From Nageia nagi (taxonomy: Eukaryota; Pinophyta), in the NCBI GenBank assembly GCA_050084985.1, contig JBITNC010000002.1, forward strand, positions 28,520,001 through 28,584,000: 64,000 nt of DNA, given 5' to 3'. The position numbers and the translations under genes were made by a program. How positions within the stretch are numbered: the first letter of the stretch is position 1; each line of letters opens with the position of its first letter. Shown here piece by piece: positions 1 through 10,536 of this stretch. Below the pieces are notes generated by a model. The model was not told the DNA's origin, searched no databases, and was given only the letters and a program-made list of their open reading frames with translations.

Positions 1-1536
1 CTGCACCGGTTCTCCAAGAGAAGATGAAATGTCTAAAGATGTCTTCTCAATTCTACATCATCTCCTTATGTAACTAGACGTCCCATTATGACGTCTAGAT
101 CTCACCTCGGGATCCATGAAATCATGCCTAAACGCAAGAAATACAACTAACTATCTCAAGGAGAGAGACATTCCACATTGGGGCTCACACCCACAAATCT
201 CCTATCCGAGATCTCACTAATACATCATGCCCAAGAATAATTCTAGATACAATGAATCATTACTACTCTTCTCTAGAAGAGGGGCCTCCTTACTACAAGT
301 TTTCGCCCATAGGAAGGGATGAGAAGTGACGAGTCAGTCACTCGAGATAAAAGATGATAAATGACAAAGACTATAATGTCCCCAATTTTGACATTACTTC
401 TACTTCAACATGTTGTTGCTACATGTGGGCCACTTGGAATGAGACGCCCCCCTTGGGGAATGATTAAATGTATTTGATGTATTTTGTAATAATTAGGAGT
501 GATTTAGTACTTAGGAGTAATTTAATGCATCGTAATTGGCACTCAATGTGGGACGCCCGACAAAAACCCTCAAGGAGTTTTTGCAGACCAAAGACGAAAA
601 CCCTTGTATTCGTAGGAGTGGATCCCTCACAAAATTCACGAGGTGCTCCAAAGCTTCACATCCAGCAATTGGAAGGCCTTCAGTGGTGCATCCAACCTAT
701 GGAGTGAATTGGTGTAGTTTCAGTGTGTTTGAAGCCCTAGCAGTGTGACATTATGATGATCCAAATTTAATTTCAAACATAAACTAGCAAACACGGACCA
801 TCAAACCCTGACGTCAAGTCTAGGGCATCAAGCTAGCACAATCAAACCCTCAAACATCCAATGTTAGGGTTATTAGGATCACACATTCAGATACCCAAAA
901 TGCCAACGTCTAGCATATGCAAACATACATCAATGAATACAAGCTCAAGATGCCAACATCTGGCTAATGCATACATTTACAAACCCTATTACATTAATGT
1001 GCCTTCGAATGATAAATACAAGTACATACAATTAAAGAGATCCAACGCATGCACAAATATGAGACAATACAACACAATAATGAGATCCAATGCCCTTTGG
1101 CTGTATATGAATGATATGAAGAACAATAATACAATACCAATGCCCATTGGGCAATCGTTAGCCTCAAGGGAGCCAACTAGGGCACAATGCTTTGAAATCC
1201 TCAATGTCGAACAATTTTAGAACCATGGGATAGACTTACTCCCTCAGATCCCGAATCCTCTCCACTAAAGGAGATCTCCTCGAAATCTAGTGAACCACTG
1301 AAGGTAGAAGTAGATCCTCAGAATACCACCGGATGGGCAAGGTGCTCCACCTATGCCGTAGATAATCAGGATCCCACTACCTAACTACTCTGTAGACGCT
1401 TTGCCTAGGAATGTATTGCTTAGCACCACTAAGACTTGTGCCCGAAGGTCTGTAGTAGGTGGAAATAATAATCAATGTTGTCCAATACTGAAGCTCCAAT
1501 GTCTATTTATACCTTTCTCATGTCCGGAGCTCACCT
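1..1536. other. Repeat-like DNA without a recognisable gene
   Basis: Only short open frames without family resemblance occur here. A phrase near 168-196 (GAGAGACATTCC..TTGGGGCTCAC) resembles 3355-3382 (GGGAGACTTCCC..TTGGGGCTCAC), next to the Copia insertion site, which suggests the same dispersed repeat family on both sides of the duplicated cassette. The segment around 840-1020 is rich in ATGCAAAC/CATCCAA-type words, as seen again near 30 kb. I see no LTR ends, PBS or coding domain that would let me name an element. Confidence 0.4.
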
Positions 1537-2252
1537 TGGAAATCAATGTTTTGGGGGGCTTCAATGAAAACTTGACAATTTTTTTCCTTTTGATTCTCAA
1601 GATACCCTGCCATTACAACATGTACAAATGATTGGCCCAAGGTAAAAGACAAATGAAGGACTAACCCAATCAAATGCAGAATCAAGCAAAGCCTAATTGT
1701 GAAAAGATTTTGGGTGCTGCAATGAAAACTCAACAACGGTTTGAATGTTCCATAGAACTACTAAATGAACCTATATGAATGATTAACTAAAAGGAGAAAT
1801 AGAATAGAAGCACGTATCCAAAATCAATCAAAAAACGGATGTGAAACCTAGTGGAGAATCATAAAAACCTTGACAACTTTTTAATACTCAAGATTCCACT
1901 ATACGAATGACCATCCCAAATCCAGACATGAAATCAACTATTTTGGGCTGCATTGAAACCAGATATAGCATGGTGGCTAAGTTGTGTATGACCTGATCAA
2001 CACCTATGTATATTCTGGTGTCCACTGAAGCCTTCTCAGCAAACCCAACACAGGCCCACAGGGAGACAGAATTGAAGGACTAAACTAATCAACATCCAGA
2101 CTTAAAACCAATTATTTTGGCCAGCATTGAATTCTTACAAAACATTGTCCTCAACAAGCCTAAAACATACACATACATAATTATGGTGATGTGAGCATAT
2201 ACATACGCAAACGTATGTGTGTGTCTATATATGAAATATTATTAGCACTGAC

Positions 2253-2486
2253 CATTGCCAAGGCATGTTGAAGGCCCATGACTGCAGCCAAGAAGAATGA
2301 CATCTTATCATCCTTGCCAAAGAAAGGAGGTAAATTCCTCCTCCCACCACAAGCAATTCTGGGTGTGCATAAATATCCCCAATTATAGTTACCTATAACT
2401 CTCCCCCTCCACCCAGATTGCTGCTGCTCTCCTTCCCTTCTATTAGAGATCTCTTCACCTTGCATATTAGAGCTACTGGACTCCAT
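2253..2486 (-). CDS. Duplicate of permease exon 1 (orphan or alternative first exon)
   Basis: The exon has 78 codons from ATG (2486) to a GT donor (AATG|GTCAGT, intron from 2252). The translation matches exon 1 of the main gene copy at 52797-53030 without change: MESSSSNMQG at the start, then a basic/Gln-rich segment, then FFLAAVMGLQHALAM, the first NCS2 membrane segment with its conserved Gln-His pair. The reading frame and donor are intact although the surrounding cassette has diverged. It sits on the same strand, some 11.5 kb beyond exon 7, so it could be an alternative first exon, the start of a second gene continuing past position 1, or a dead copy. No exon 2 partner is visible below it in this window. 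Confidence 0.75.
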
Positions 2487-3080
2487 CCCTACACTCAATC
2501 ATTCACTCCCCCCTCAACTGATGGGTATTTAATTTTTGCAGCTGGGTATTGAACTGCAGCGCTTGGAGTATTCGAGTGTGATCACACAATGCCCATGCTT
2601 CCCCACGCATTTAAGAAGATAAACTCTGTAACGACCACTTCTCTTTTTGACTGAATTCTTTCTTTCTAAGGTGTGACTGATGATAGGACTAGTAGAAAGC
2701 GCCCACCAGCCTATCAAGTAACCCTTAACTGAATTATTTCGTCCGCTCCAAAAAAAAACTCTTGAGCTAATCATATAGTTGGAATTGGATGCTCAGCGCA
2801 AAAAGGCCGCATTGGGGAAAAGCTGAATCTTTGAAGTTATATTTTGGCCTGACCAAAAAATACTGGTTTGAAATCTTTAGTTTAAGAGATTCAGCTTTTT
2901 TCTGGCCTTTCACTTTTTAAGTTTCAAGTAGTAGGACAAAATACTGGGTTGAAATCCTTCTGTAAAAGATTCAGTATCATGTAAGGTTTTTTTTTTAAAA
3001 AGATGAATGAGGTTGGTCTTTTGGTAGTATTTATGAGGAGATTTTAAGGAGGCTTAACAAGGGAAGGTCTTTTTTTTTAA

Positions 3081-3211
3081 GGAAATTTACTAAAATATCT
3101 TTGTATGTTTATGAAATTATCAAAATACCTTTTAATCTATAAAAATTACTAAAATACCTTTATAAATTTAAGAAATTATCAAAATACCTCTTAATCTATA
3201 AAAATTACTAA
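3081..3211. mobile_element. Truncated MULE-like terminal repeat
   Basis: GGAAATTTACTAAAATATC at 3081 and the following CAAAATACC/AAAATTACTAAAAT repeats match the left end of the element at 53640. At 3211 the similarity stops and unrelated DNA begins, so only about 130 bp of the element remains. This is the right-hand breakpoint of the duplicated cassette. Confidence 0.8.
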
Positions 3212-3394
3212 TAAGCCAACATGGGGGTATGGGGCCCTCCCCAAGCTAGCGCTAGCACTCTAATGGCCATCCAACATGATAATGTATAAATCTACCTGGG
3301 GATTCCCACAATCCGGGATCTCCAATACAAAACATGTCTATTCTACTACTCAGGAGGGAGACTTCCCACTTGGGGCTCACAATGGGGTACACAT

Positions 3395-3883
3395 TGTTAG
3401 AATTTGTAATGAAATATTGTGAATATCTAAACTCCTTGTAAATTCAATTAATCACTTAAGGGTATGTAGATACCTTAAGAGATTAATAGAATTCTTTAAT
3501 ATGTAGACTTTGACTTTACCAAAGTGGGTAGTTGGTAGGTTGAAGTTTGGTGATAAATTTAATGTAACCCTAACCTTACCCTTGGGTTAAAGGAAGGTTA
3601 GGGAGGTGCTCTCAACCTATAAATAGAGGGCCTCTCCTCATGTAAACATATCTAAGTTTTGAGTAAGATTACTCTACTTGGTTGTGTAGGAGAGAGCTAG
3701 AGAATAGTTGTAAGAGAGACATAGATTTGAGAATAAGAGAACTAGTTGTGGATGTACTCCCAAGGAGGGAGGAACCACATTATATTGATGTGTTATCTTG
3801 AGTGATTGTGTTATCTTGTGTACACATGAGTTTCCTAGTCTAAGGTCCTAGAGGATTTGTTTAGATCTAGCTCAAATCCTTCA
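3395..3883 (+). repeat. 5' LTR of the Copia element
   Basis: The LTR starts TGTTAGAATTTG and ends AAATCCTTCA. It is 489 bp and identical to the 3' LTR except at 3663. It contains a TATA box at 3618 and a purine-rich GAGAGA transcript-start region around 3690-3720. Confidence 0.95.
3618..3626 (+). promoter_or_regulatory. TATA box of the LTR promoter
   Basis: TATAAATAG lies in the 5' LTR, 224 nt from its start, in a typical position for an LTR polymerase II promoter. The same site occurs in the 3' LTR (12001-12009). Confidence 0.7.
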
Positions 3884-3885
3884 AT

Positions 3886-3898
3886 TGGTATCAGAGCC
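3886..3898 (+). other. Primer-binding site (initiator tRNA-Met type)
   Basis: TGGTATCAGAGCC begins 2 nt after the LTR end and matches the complement of the 3' end of plant initiator tRNA-Met, the usual primer of plant Copia elements. Confidence 0.93.
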
Positions 3899-4929
3899 TT
3901 GTTGTGGAAGCTCTTCTTTTGGTGTGGAAGCTACATCTTGGAGGTTCATCCTTCTTTACTCCTCATCTTTCACCCCTTGGTGAGGTAAATTTTAAAGAGC
4001 AGGTATAAAGATTCTCCTCATTTGGTCATTTATTTTGATTATTACATAATGCTACTAACATAGTATTTGCTATGTGTTAGTCCTTTTTAAGTTATGATTA
4101 ACAAGTTGCAATTTTTTACTAATCCTCTATGTTCCTTGCAATTTTAAATTGCTATAGTTCTTTTAAAGGGTTAGTATACAACACTTGTAATTTGTTGTTC
4201 ATGTTATATTGAACTTAAAAGTATGTGTTGGTTCAATTATTTGATTAAATGCCCATATATGATGCAAAATTGCAATATTTATACTAACATTTTTTTATGT
4301 TAGTAGTAATGTATTGTTATGAAATATCTCATATATACTATCATTAGTGAGTTATTGATATGATCCTAAGCAAAAGGCATCAAATTTTCCAAAAATAAAA
4401 GGAGGACAATTTGTTTTTTGAGTTGCAAAAGCTCAAATTATCTATACATATATATTTTTTTTACTTTGTTTAAATTATAATCACAATATATAGTTTTATT
4501 TTGTTTAATTTTGTTTACAATAATCAAAACAAAATTACATATATTTTAATCTATTTAAATACTCAAACCTATATATATATTTTTTTATTGTGTTTTTTCA
4601 ATTTATTTACAATCACAAATAATAAAATATATCTATTGGGGGGGTCATTAGATAAAAATTAAATCACAATTAAATTGGGGGGTCCAATTGTCGGCGCTTT
4701 ATTATATACTAATGGATCAATAAAGGGATCTGAGAATCAACCATTCAATGCCACCCCTACCATTACAATAGAGGCATTTCCCGAGCCAGCGCCCCTCCCC
4801 TCCTGTTTGCTATGGATAATGCATCTACTAATAGATAGAGAGATTCGAACATGTTGCACCAAACCAGATGTATATTGGATCTTTATTCAAACGCCCATCT
4901 CCTCCTCTTCCCGAAGCAATTAAATTTTT

Positions 4930-5600
4930 TAAAACGTAGGGGGGATCCTCCCCGCGCGCGCGGCCTCTGGTGGCTCCTCCCGCCCACCGCCGCACCGCGC
5001 TACCCACGCTCCTCCCACGCACGCGCCTCGCGTGAAACGCCTCCTCCTCCCACAGCTGCAGCCCGACTTGCTCCGCCCGACCGCCTCCACCTCCCCGTCC
5101 TCTGCTGCATCTCCTCGCCTGCACTGATCGCAGACACCGTTTCCTGGACTGAACTGATCGCAGACCGCGAAGTTTTCGACTGTCTGATTGCACGAGACAT
5201 CTTCTCGTGGAAGTAGTCCTGTAGGCTACCCACGCAATGGCTTTCCTCGACAGGCACTGACACTGTTTCGCCAACTGCAACAAACCCCAGCAGTAGTCCA
5301 ACCAGATCATTTCACCTTTTCCATCGTTGCCAATCTGGGCAATCTGGAACAGGGTTTATACATACATGACAGCTTCTTTCAACACCACATTTCTGTCACA
5401 TGTGTAGTTGTGAATGCCATGGTAGACATGTATGCAAACCTTAACGCGTAGGGAAGTCAACAGCCGCCCCACGCGCCTCCAACGACCTCCAACGCCTTGG
5501 ACTCCTTCTGCCGCCCTCCTCCACACTCTGGTCTCTCCTGCCACCCCTGCCCAGCTTCTCCACCACCCTGAGGATTCCACTTGGCTCCTTCCCATTTTTT
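4930..5600 (+). pseudogene. Captured host-gene fragments, including a PPR repeat segment
   Basis: Inside the AT-rich Copia leader is a sharply bounded GC-rich island. The middle part (about 5110-5450) reads as PLS-type pentatricopeptide repeats in two frames. One frame gives DTVSWTELIADREVFDCL and IARDIFSW up to a stop at 5214. After a frame change comes VGYPRNGFPRQALTLFRQLQ, QPDHFTFSIVANLGNLEQG and VVVNAMVDMYAN up to a stop near 5450. PPR proteins are organellar RNA-binding factors. The flanking GC-rich pieces (4930-5100; 5455-5600) are Pro/Ala/Arg-rich and unassigned and may come from other genes. The fragment is in the sense orientation of the retrotransposon, as expected for transduplicated cellular RNA, and it is not translatable as one protein. 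Confidence 0.7.
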
Positions 5601-6032
5601 TTGTCAACTTTAGTTGTTGAGCCTTAATTTTTTACCCACTACATATTTACTTTGATTTTTTTTTAAAAAAAAACACAAGGGGGGGAGTCATATTTTACAA
5701 CTACCATGCATTTAATTGTTTATTGACTTAGGAGTATTTTTTTAGTGCTTAAACTAGGAGAAGCATTAAAAATTGGGGTATGGGTCTCCTATTCCCACTT
5801 GCCCACTTATTCTTCTTAGGCATTGTTTTACTTGCTTCTAAATCAATTGCTCCCATTAAATGCACTTAGGAGTACTTAGACTATTTCTAATATTCTACTC
5901 CACATTGCATGTTTAATTTAAGTGCATATCCCATCTCTAAGCATAGTTACAAGGGATAACACTTTAAGTAAAAAGGGGGGCATTAGTATAAATTTTTACT
6001 TAAATTTTATCTAGATGTTGCATGCTAGACTT

Positions 6033-6198
6033 ATGATGCATGTATCTTGTTTGAAGAATAAAACATGCTTAGGACTTCAATTTTTAATGCATGATGCATG
6101 CTTACTTAAATTTTTATGATGCATGTATCTTGTTTGAAGAATAAAACATGCTTAGGACTTAAATTTTTAATGCATGATGCATGCTTACTTAAATTTTT
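6033..6198 (+). repeat. 83-bp tandem duplication in the Copia leader
   Basis: Two adjacent units (6033-6115 and 6116-6198) begin ATGATGCATGTATCTTG and differ at one base (C at 6078, A at 6161). Each is rich in the palindromic words ATGCAT and GCATGC. The near-identity shows a recent duplication within the leader. Confidence 0.9.
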
Positions 6199-7026
6199 AA
6201 GTCATGATACAATGCATGTTATGAATTAAATACTAAGTAGGACTTAGTTCTTTGTTTAATTCATTAAGTGCTTGAATAAATTGAGAAAAATATGAAAAAT
6301 GTAAAAGTCCTTTAGGGGTTAGAACAAAACCCATTGGACTCAATTTTTTTGGCCTCTTAAGGTTTCAAGTTTGTGTGGATGGAGTATTTTTCACTTTACT
6401 TTATATTTTTTGCACATTTGCTTATACTTGCAATACGCAAAAATTTGAAAAGTAACCCCTAAAATGAATACATCCGCACGTATTTTCCACAACATGACTT
6501 GTTTGGGGAGCCATGAGGTGAGGACAGGGCAGACTGGAGCCCTTTTAGTCCGAAGAACCAAGTGGTGGTAAGTCCGTCTTAATTGCCCCTAAGACCTCTG
6601 TTGGATTGGACATAACTCTATTAGGTGGACAGGCATGTGTGTAGTGATACCACATGTCCGCACGTCCATTCAGGGATTATCCTGATAACCTAGGAGGAAA
6701 ACTGAAACCCTTAATCAAGATAATTAAAATGGCCTGTCCAAGATACGTCGGATCCTTGGAAAATAGTAGGTACTTCTCCTTGTGAGAGTATATCACTGAC
6801 CAAGGTGAACTAGTTGAGGACTGGTAGTACCTGGGCTCCACCTTGCGGGCATCCAGGTGAAGGCCTAATTCTATACAAGAAAACAACCCCAACTTTATCC
6901 TTCTATGGATCGTGGTTAATGAGTTTACACATGTGGGACATGTTTGCTTATTAGATGTTTTATATGTATAGATAAAAATTGTAAAAGTTTACATTCTTAT
7001 TGCATATTTATTTGTTTCTTGTAGCA

Positions 7027-10000
7027 ATGGTTGAAACCTTCGTTCCCAAGCACATACTCGATGGTTCCAACTTTGGAATATGGGAACCTCGTATGAAAGC
7101 CGAGTTACAAGCAAGAAAGCTATGGCAGACAGTTAGTGAAGACGTGGTTGCTCCTACCGATGAGAAGGCTCTTGAAGTATACAACTCAAAAAATGAGTTA
7201 GCAACTTCCATGATTTACCGTGTAGTTTCAGATGATGTCCTTCTCATGATTTCTTCATCAACTTCAGCAAAGGAAGCTTGGGATAGGTTAAAGAAAATTT
7301 ACCTTGGATCCAAATTTTCAAGGAGGTTTACCATTCTACAAAAGTTGTTGCAGTATCGACAAAGTGAAGATGAAAGTGCCTCCATCTACTTAAACAAAAT
7401 CATTGACCTCAGGACACAACTGGTTGGTTGTGGGTGCAACTGGATCAATGATGAGTTCATGGTCTTCATCATTCTTCAAAGCCTTACTACAAAGTTCAGC
7501 AACTTTGTCACAGTTATGGAAACAAGGCTCGATGATGAAGAAGATGTCATCTCACTTGATAACCTTTCTAGACTTCTTCTAAAGCATGAGGAAACTTTGA
7601 ACAAGAAAATGTTGAACCTTTCTCCAAAGGACCATAGCATTGCTCTAGGAGCAATCAAAACTCCTTTCAAGAAAAAGTTCAAACATTACAAATTCAAAGA
7701 CAACAAGTCCTCATCTACCTTCAGGAAGTATGACAAAAAGGGCAACAACAACAACAATCATGGCAACTACAGGCACAGGAATGATAAAGCAGGATCAAGC
7801 AATCCAACACCTCAAGAAAAGTTTGATGGGAATTGTAACTTCTGTGGCATCTTTGGGCACAAAGAGTATGATTGTCGCAAAAAGAAATTTGCTCAAAAAG
7901 GAAAGGGAAATGCAAATGTGAGAACTTTCAATAATAGAAAGAAGAACAAGCATACTGCTAATGTTGCCTACTACTCAATGACTCAAACTATTTCAAATGA
8001 TTGGATTGTTGATTCAGGATGCACTAATCACATGTGTTATGAAAAGGATAAGTTTGAAAACTTTCATAAGTACAAAAAGGATGCAGTTGTGATAGGTGAT
8101 AATACAGTCCTTGATGTTCACAGAATAGGGAATGTGAAGATTCATGGAAAGACTCTTGATAATGTCTTTTATGTGCCTAAACTAAGGATGAATCTCATCT
8201 CCGTGATTCAGATTACAAGGAAAGGATGCTCATTTGAGTTTACCTCACACTCCTGGAGTGTTAAGAAAGGACTTGCCACCTTGATGAAAGGATCAACAAA
8301 GGATGACCTTTATATTGTGGATCAAGTACCTTCAAAGATTTGTCTAGCTGCAAATGTTTGTTCAAAAGGTAATCTTTGGCATCAACGATTAGGGCACCTT
8401 AACCACAAGAGTATTCAAGATATGAAAACTCAAGCACTAGTGGAAGGTTTACCTAATATTTCACCCACAATTGGTCTTTGTGAAAGGTGCATTCTAGGAA
8501 AGATGCATAGGCAAAAGTTTGAAAAAGATAAGGCAACTCGGGCTACTTGTCCTCTTCAGCTTGTGCATTCAGATTTGATAGGTCCTTTTCAGACTAAGTC
8601 CCTAGGGGGATCTTCTTATGTTCTGACCTTCATTGATGACTTCAGTAGGATGACATTTGGTTATCTCCTTGAGCACAAGGATCAAACTTTTGACAGGTTT
8701 CAAGACTTCAAGGCACTTGTTGAAAATCAAACTGATTTTAAGATCAAGATGTTGAGATCTGACAATGGGGGTGAATATAATAGCAATGAGTTTAACGACT
8801 ATTGTCTTAAACACGGGATTAAGCGACAATTCACAATCCCTTACACCCCTCAGCAAAATGGAGTTGCTGAAAGGAAGAATCGCACCATTATGGAAATGGC
8901 AAGATGCATGTTGGGTAACCTTCCTAGTTTCTTCTGGGGAGAAGCTGTTCACACTGCTATTCACACCCTAAATAGGTGTCCTACTAAGGCAGTTGAAGGT
9001 AAAACTCCATATGAAGCATGGACAGGAAAGAAACCTAACCTCTCACACTTCAGGGTCTTCGGTTGTGATGCATTTGCCTTCATTACCTCAAAGAAAAGAA
9101 AGAAGCTAGATAAACGATCAGAAAAATGCATCTTTGTGGGGTATGATAATCAGCATAGAGGTTACAGGCTCTACTCTTCATCCCATAAAATAGTCTTTGT
9201 TTCTAGGGATGTTAAGTTCAATGAACTTTCTGAGGATACGACCTCTCATGCTGAGGTGTCTGATACAGATGATTCTTCGCCTGCACCTAACTGGTTGGAT
9301 GATCATATAGAGAAGTCACCACAAGAGCAAAATTCTCCAGCACAGAGAATTACAAGAAGTATGACCTTGAATAAATCCTTATTTGCCAAAATTGATAATA
9401 TGCATGAGCCATCAACCTTCAAAGAAGCTTCCAAGCAAGAGTGTTGGATGGAAGCTATGAAAGTTGAGTATGAGGCACTCATGAAAAATGAAACTTGGGA
9501 TTTGGTTCCTTATCCCAATGAGAAAAATGTGATTGGCAATAAATGGATATACAAGGTCAAGTACAATTCTGATGGAAAAATTGAAAAATACAAGGCAAGG
9601 TTAGTAGCCAAAGGATTCGCTCAGAAATATGGTATTGATTATGAGGAAACCTTTGCTCCTGTAGCCAAGATGCCTACTGTCAGAATAATTCTTGCTCTTT
9701 CTGCAGCTCAAGGATGGAAAGCTTTTCAACTTGATGTCAAAAGTGCATTTCTCAATGGTGACTTGGATGTTGAAATCTACATGAATCAACCAGAAGGATT
9801 TATTCCAGAAGGAAAAGAGACTCTTGTGTGTAAGCTAAAGAAGTCTTTGTATGGACTTAAGCAAGCACCTAGAGCATGGTACAAGAAAATTTCAGGATTC
9901 TTTGCAGATATTGGTTTTTCCAAATGCTTCTCAGATTCAGATCTATATGTACTCAATCAAGGACAAGACGTGGTCATAATTCTCCTTTATGTGGATGATC

Positions 10001-10536
10001 TTCTCATAACAGGCAATAATATTGAAATCATCCAAGAGTGCATCTCCAAACTCAAGGCAACATTTGAAATGACTGATCTAGGTCTATTGCATTACTATCT
10101 TGGGATGCAAGTATACCAACACAAAGATTGTACTTATCTTAGTCAATCTAAGTATATATCAGACATCTTGCAAAAGTTTGGAATGGAGGAGTGTAAATAT
10201 GCTGCAATACCTGTTTCTCCAGGAATCGTTGTATCTCTGAGCTCAGATTCTCAGTTGGCTGATGCTACAGCTTATAGACAATTGATTGGTAGTCTTCTGT
10301 ATCTGACTATCTCTCGTCCTGATATTGCCTTTGCAGTGAATCTGATGGCACGATTCATGCAAAAACCATATGTTGAACACCTCAATGCTGTTAAGCAAAT
10401 CTTGAGGTATGTCGCAGGGACAAAGGATCTTGCTCTTAAGTATACCAAAGTGCCCTCAATTGTTCTCTCAGGGTTCTCAGATTCTGATTATGGGGGAGAT
10501 AGAGATGACAGAAAATCAACCTCTGCATGTGTTTAG
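7027..10536 (+). CDS. Copia gag-pol polyprotein (gag, protease, integrase, reverse transcriptase)
   Basis: The start is the ATG at 7027 (MVETFVPKHIL), the first ATG of the frame and just after a splice-acceptor-like site. The frame is open for 1169 codons. Visible in order: a UBN2-type gag domain (about 10-230); a CCHC zinc knuckle (C270, C273, H278, C283); the aspartic protease DSG (D329-G331); the integrase zinc region (H452, H457, C485, C488); the integrase catalytic triad D516, D579, E615; the reverse transcriptase with YVDD at 988-991; and the start of RNase H. The stop at 10534 arises from a frame change inside RNase H rather than from the natural end, as the next two frames continue the domain. 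The polyprotein makes virus-like particles, copies the element RNA and integrates the cDNA. Confidence 0.95.
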   Translation: MVETFVPKHILDGSNFGIWEPRMKAELQARKLWQTVSEDVVAPTDEKALEVYNSKNELATSMIYRVVSDDVLLMISSSTSAKEAWDRLKKIYLGSKFSRRFTILQKLLQYRQSEDESASIYLNKIIDLRTQLVGCGCNWINDEFMVFIILQSLTTKFSNFVTVMETRLDDEEDVISLDNLSRLLLKHEETLNKKMLNLSPKDHSIALGAIKTPFKKKFKHYKFKDNKSSSTFRKYDKKGNNNNNHGNYRHRNDKAGSSNPTPQEKFDGNCNFCGIFGHKEYDCRKKKFAQKGKGNANVRTFNNRKKNKHTANVAYYSMTQTISNDWIVDSGCTNHMCYEKDKFENFHKYKKDAVVIGDNTVLDVHRIGNVKIHGKTLDNVFYVPKLRMNLISVIQITRKGCSFEFTSHSWSVKKGLATLMKGSTKDDLYIVDQVPSKICLAANVCSKGNLWHQRLGHLNHKSIQDMKTQALVEGLPNISPTIGLCERCILGKMHRQKFEKDKATRATCPLQLVHSDLIGPFQTKSLGGSSYVLTFIDDFSRMTFGYLLEHKDQTFDRFQDFKALVENQTDFKIKMLRSDNGGEYNSNEFNDYCLKHGIKRQFTIPYTPQQNGVAERKNRTIMEMARCMLGNLPSFFWGEAVHTAIHTLNRCPTKAVEGKTPYEAWTGKKPNLSHFRVFGCDAFAFITSKKRKKLDKRSEKCIFVGYDNQHRGYRLYSSSHKIVFVSRDVKFNELSEDTTSHAEVSDTDDSSPAPNWLDDHIEKSPQEQNSPAQRITRSMTLNKSLFAKIDNMHEPSTFKEASKQECWMEAMKVEYEALMKNETWDLVPYPNEKNVIGNKWIYKVKYNSDGKIEKYKARLVAKGFAQKYGIDYEETFAPVAKMPTVRIILALSAAQGWKAFQLDVKSAFLNGDLDVEIYMNQPEGFIPEGKETLVCKLKKSLYGLKQAPRAWYKKISGFFADIGFSKCFSDSDLYVLNQGQDVVIILLYVDDLLITGNNIEIIQECISKLKATFEMTDLGLLHYYLGMQVYQHKDCTYLSQSKYISDILQKFGMEECKYAAIPVSPGIVVSLSSDSQLADATAYRQLIGSLLYLTISRPDIAFAVNLMARFMQKPYVEHLNAVKQILRYVAGTKDLALKYTKVPSIVLSGFSDSDYGGDRDDRKSTSACV

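Larger units (their letters stand above)
1537..3211. repeat. Duplicated cassette, copy B (promoter + exon 1 + start of intron 1)
   Basis: This stretch is near-identical (by eye about 97%, with a few small indels) and colinear with 52083-53771. Similarity begins at TGGAAATCAATG (1537 and 52083) and ends at AAAATTACTA followed by A (3211 and 53771). It contains the first coding exon of the permease, about 0.7 kb of the intron after it and about 0.7 kb upstream of the start codon, including the outer end of a MULE-like element that is cut off at 3211. Because the right breakpoint is inside that element, the duplication took place after the element had inserted at the 53.6-kb site, which makes the 52-54 kb copy the source. 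Confidence 0.9.
4003..7024 (+). other. Long Copia leader, candidate intron upstream of gag
   Basis: About 3.1 kb separates the primer site from gag, far more than most Copia leaders. The sequence directly before the gag start reads TTTGTTTCTTGTAG|CAATGG (acceptor AG at 7023-7024, ATG at 7027), a good pyrimidine-rich splice acceptor. Good donors follow the primer site: GCAG|GTATAAAG at 4003 and GAG|GTAAAT at 3985. Removing this interval would place the gag ATG close to the cap and eliminate the leader's many short upstream frames. Splicing is an inference: no transcript evidence is available here. Confidence 0.45.

Noticed and set aside
2529-2774. 81-codon minus-strand frame upstream of exon 1 copy B
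   Set aside because: It is interrupted in the sister cassette (1-nt indel near 53168) and has no resemblance to known proteins; treated as 5' flank.
4828-5310. 160-codon minus-strand open frame, Arg/Gly-rich
   Set aside because: It is antisense to the captured GC-rich/PPR island; its length comes from high GC content, which suppresses stop codons.
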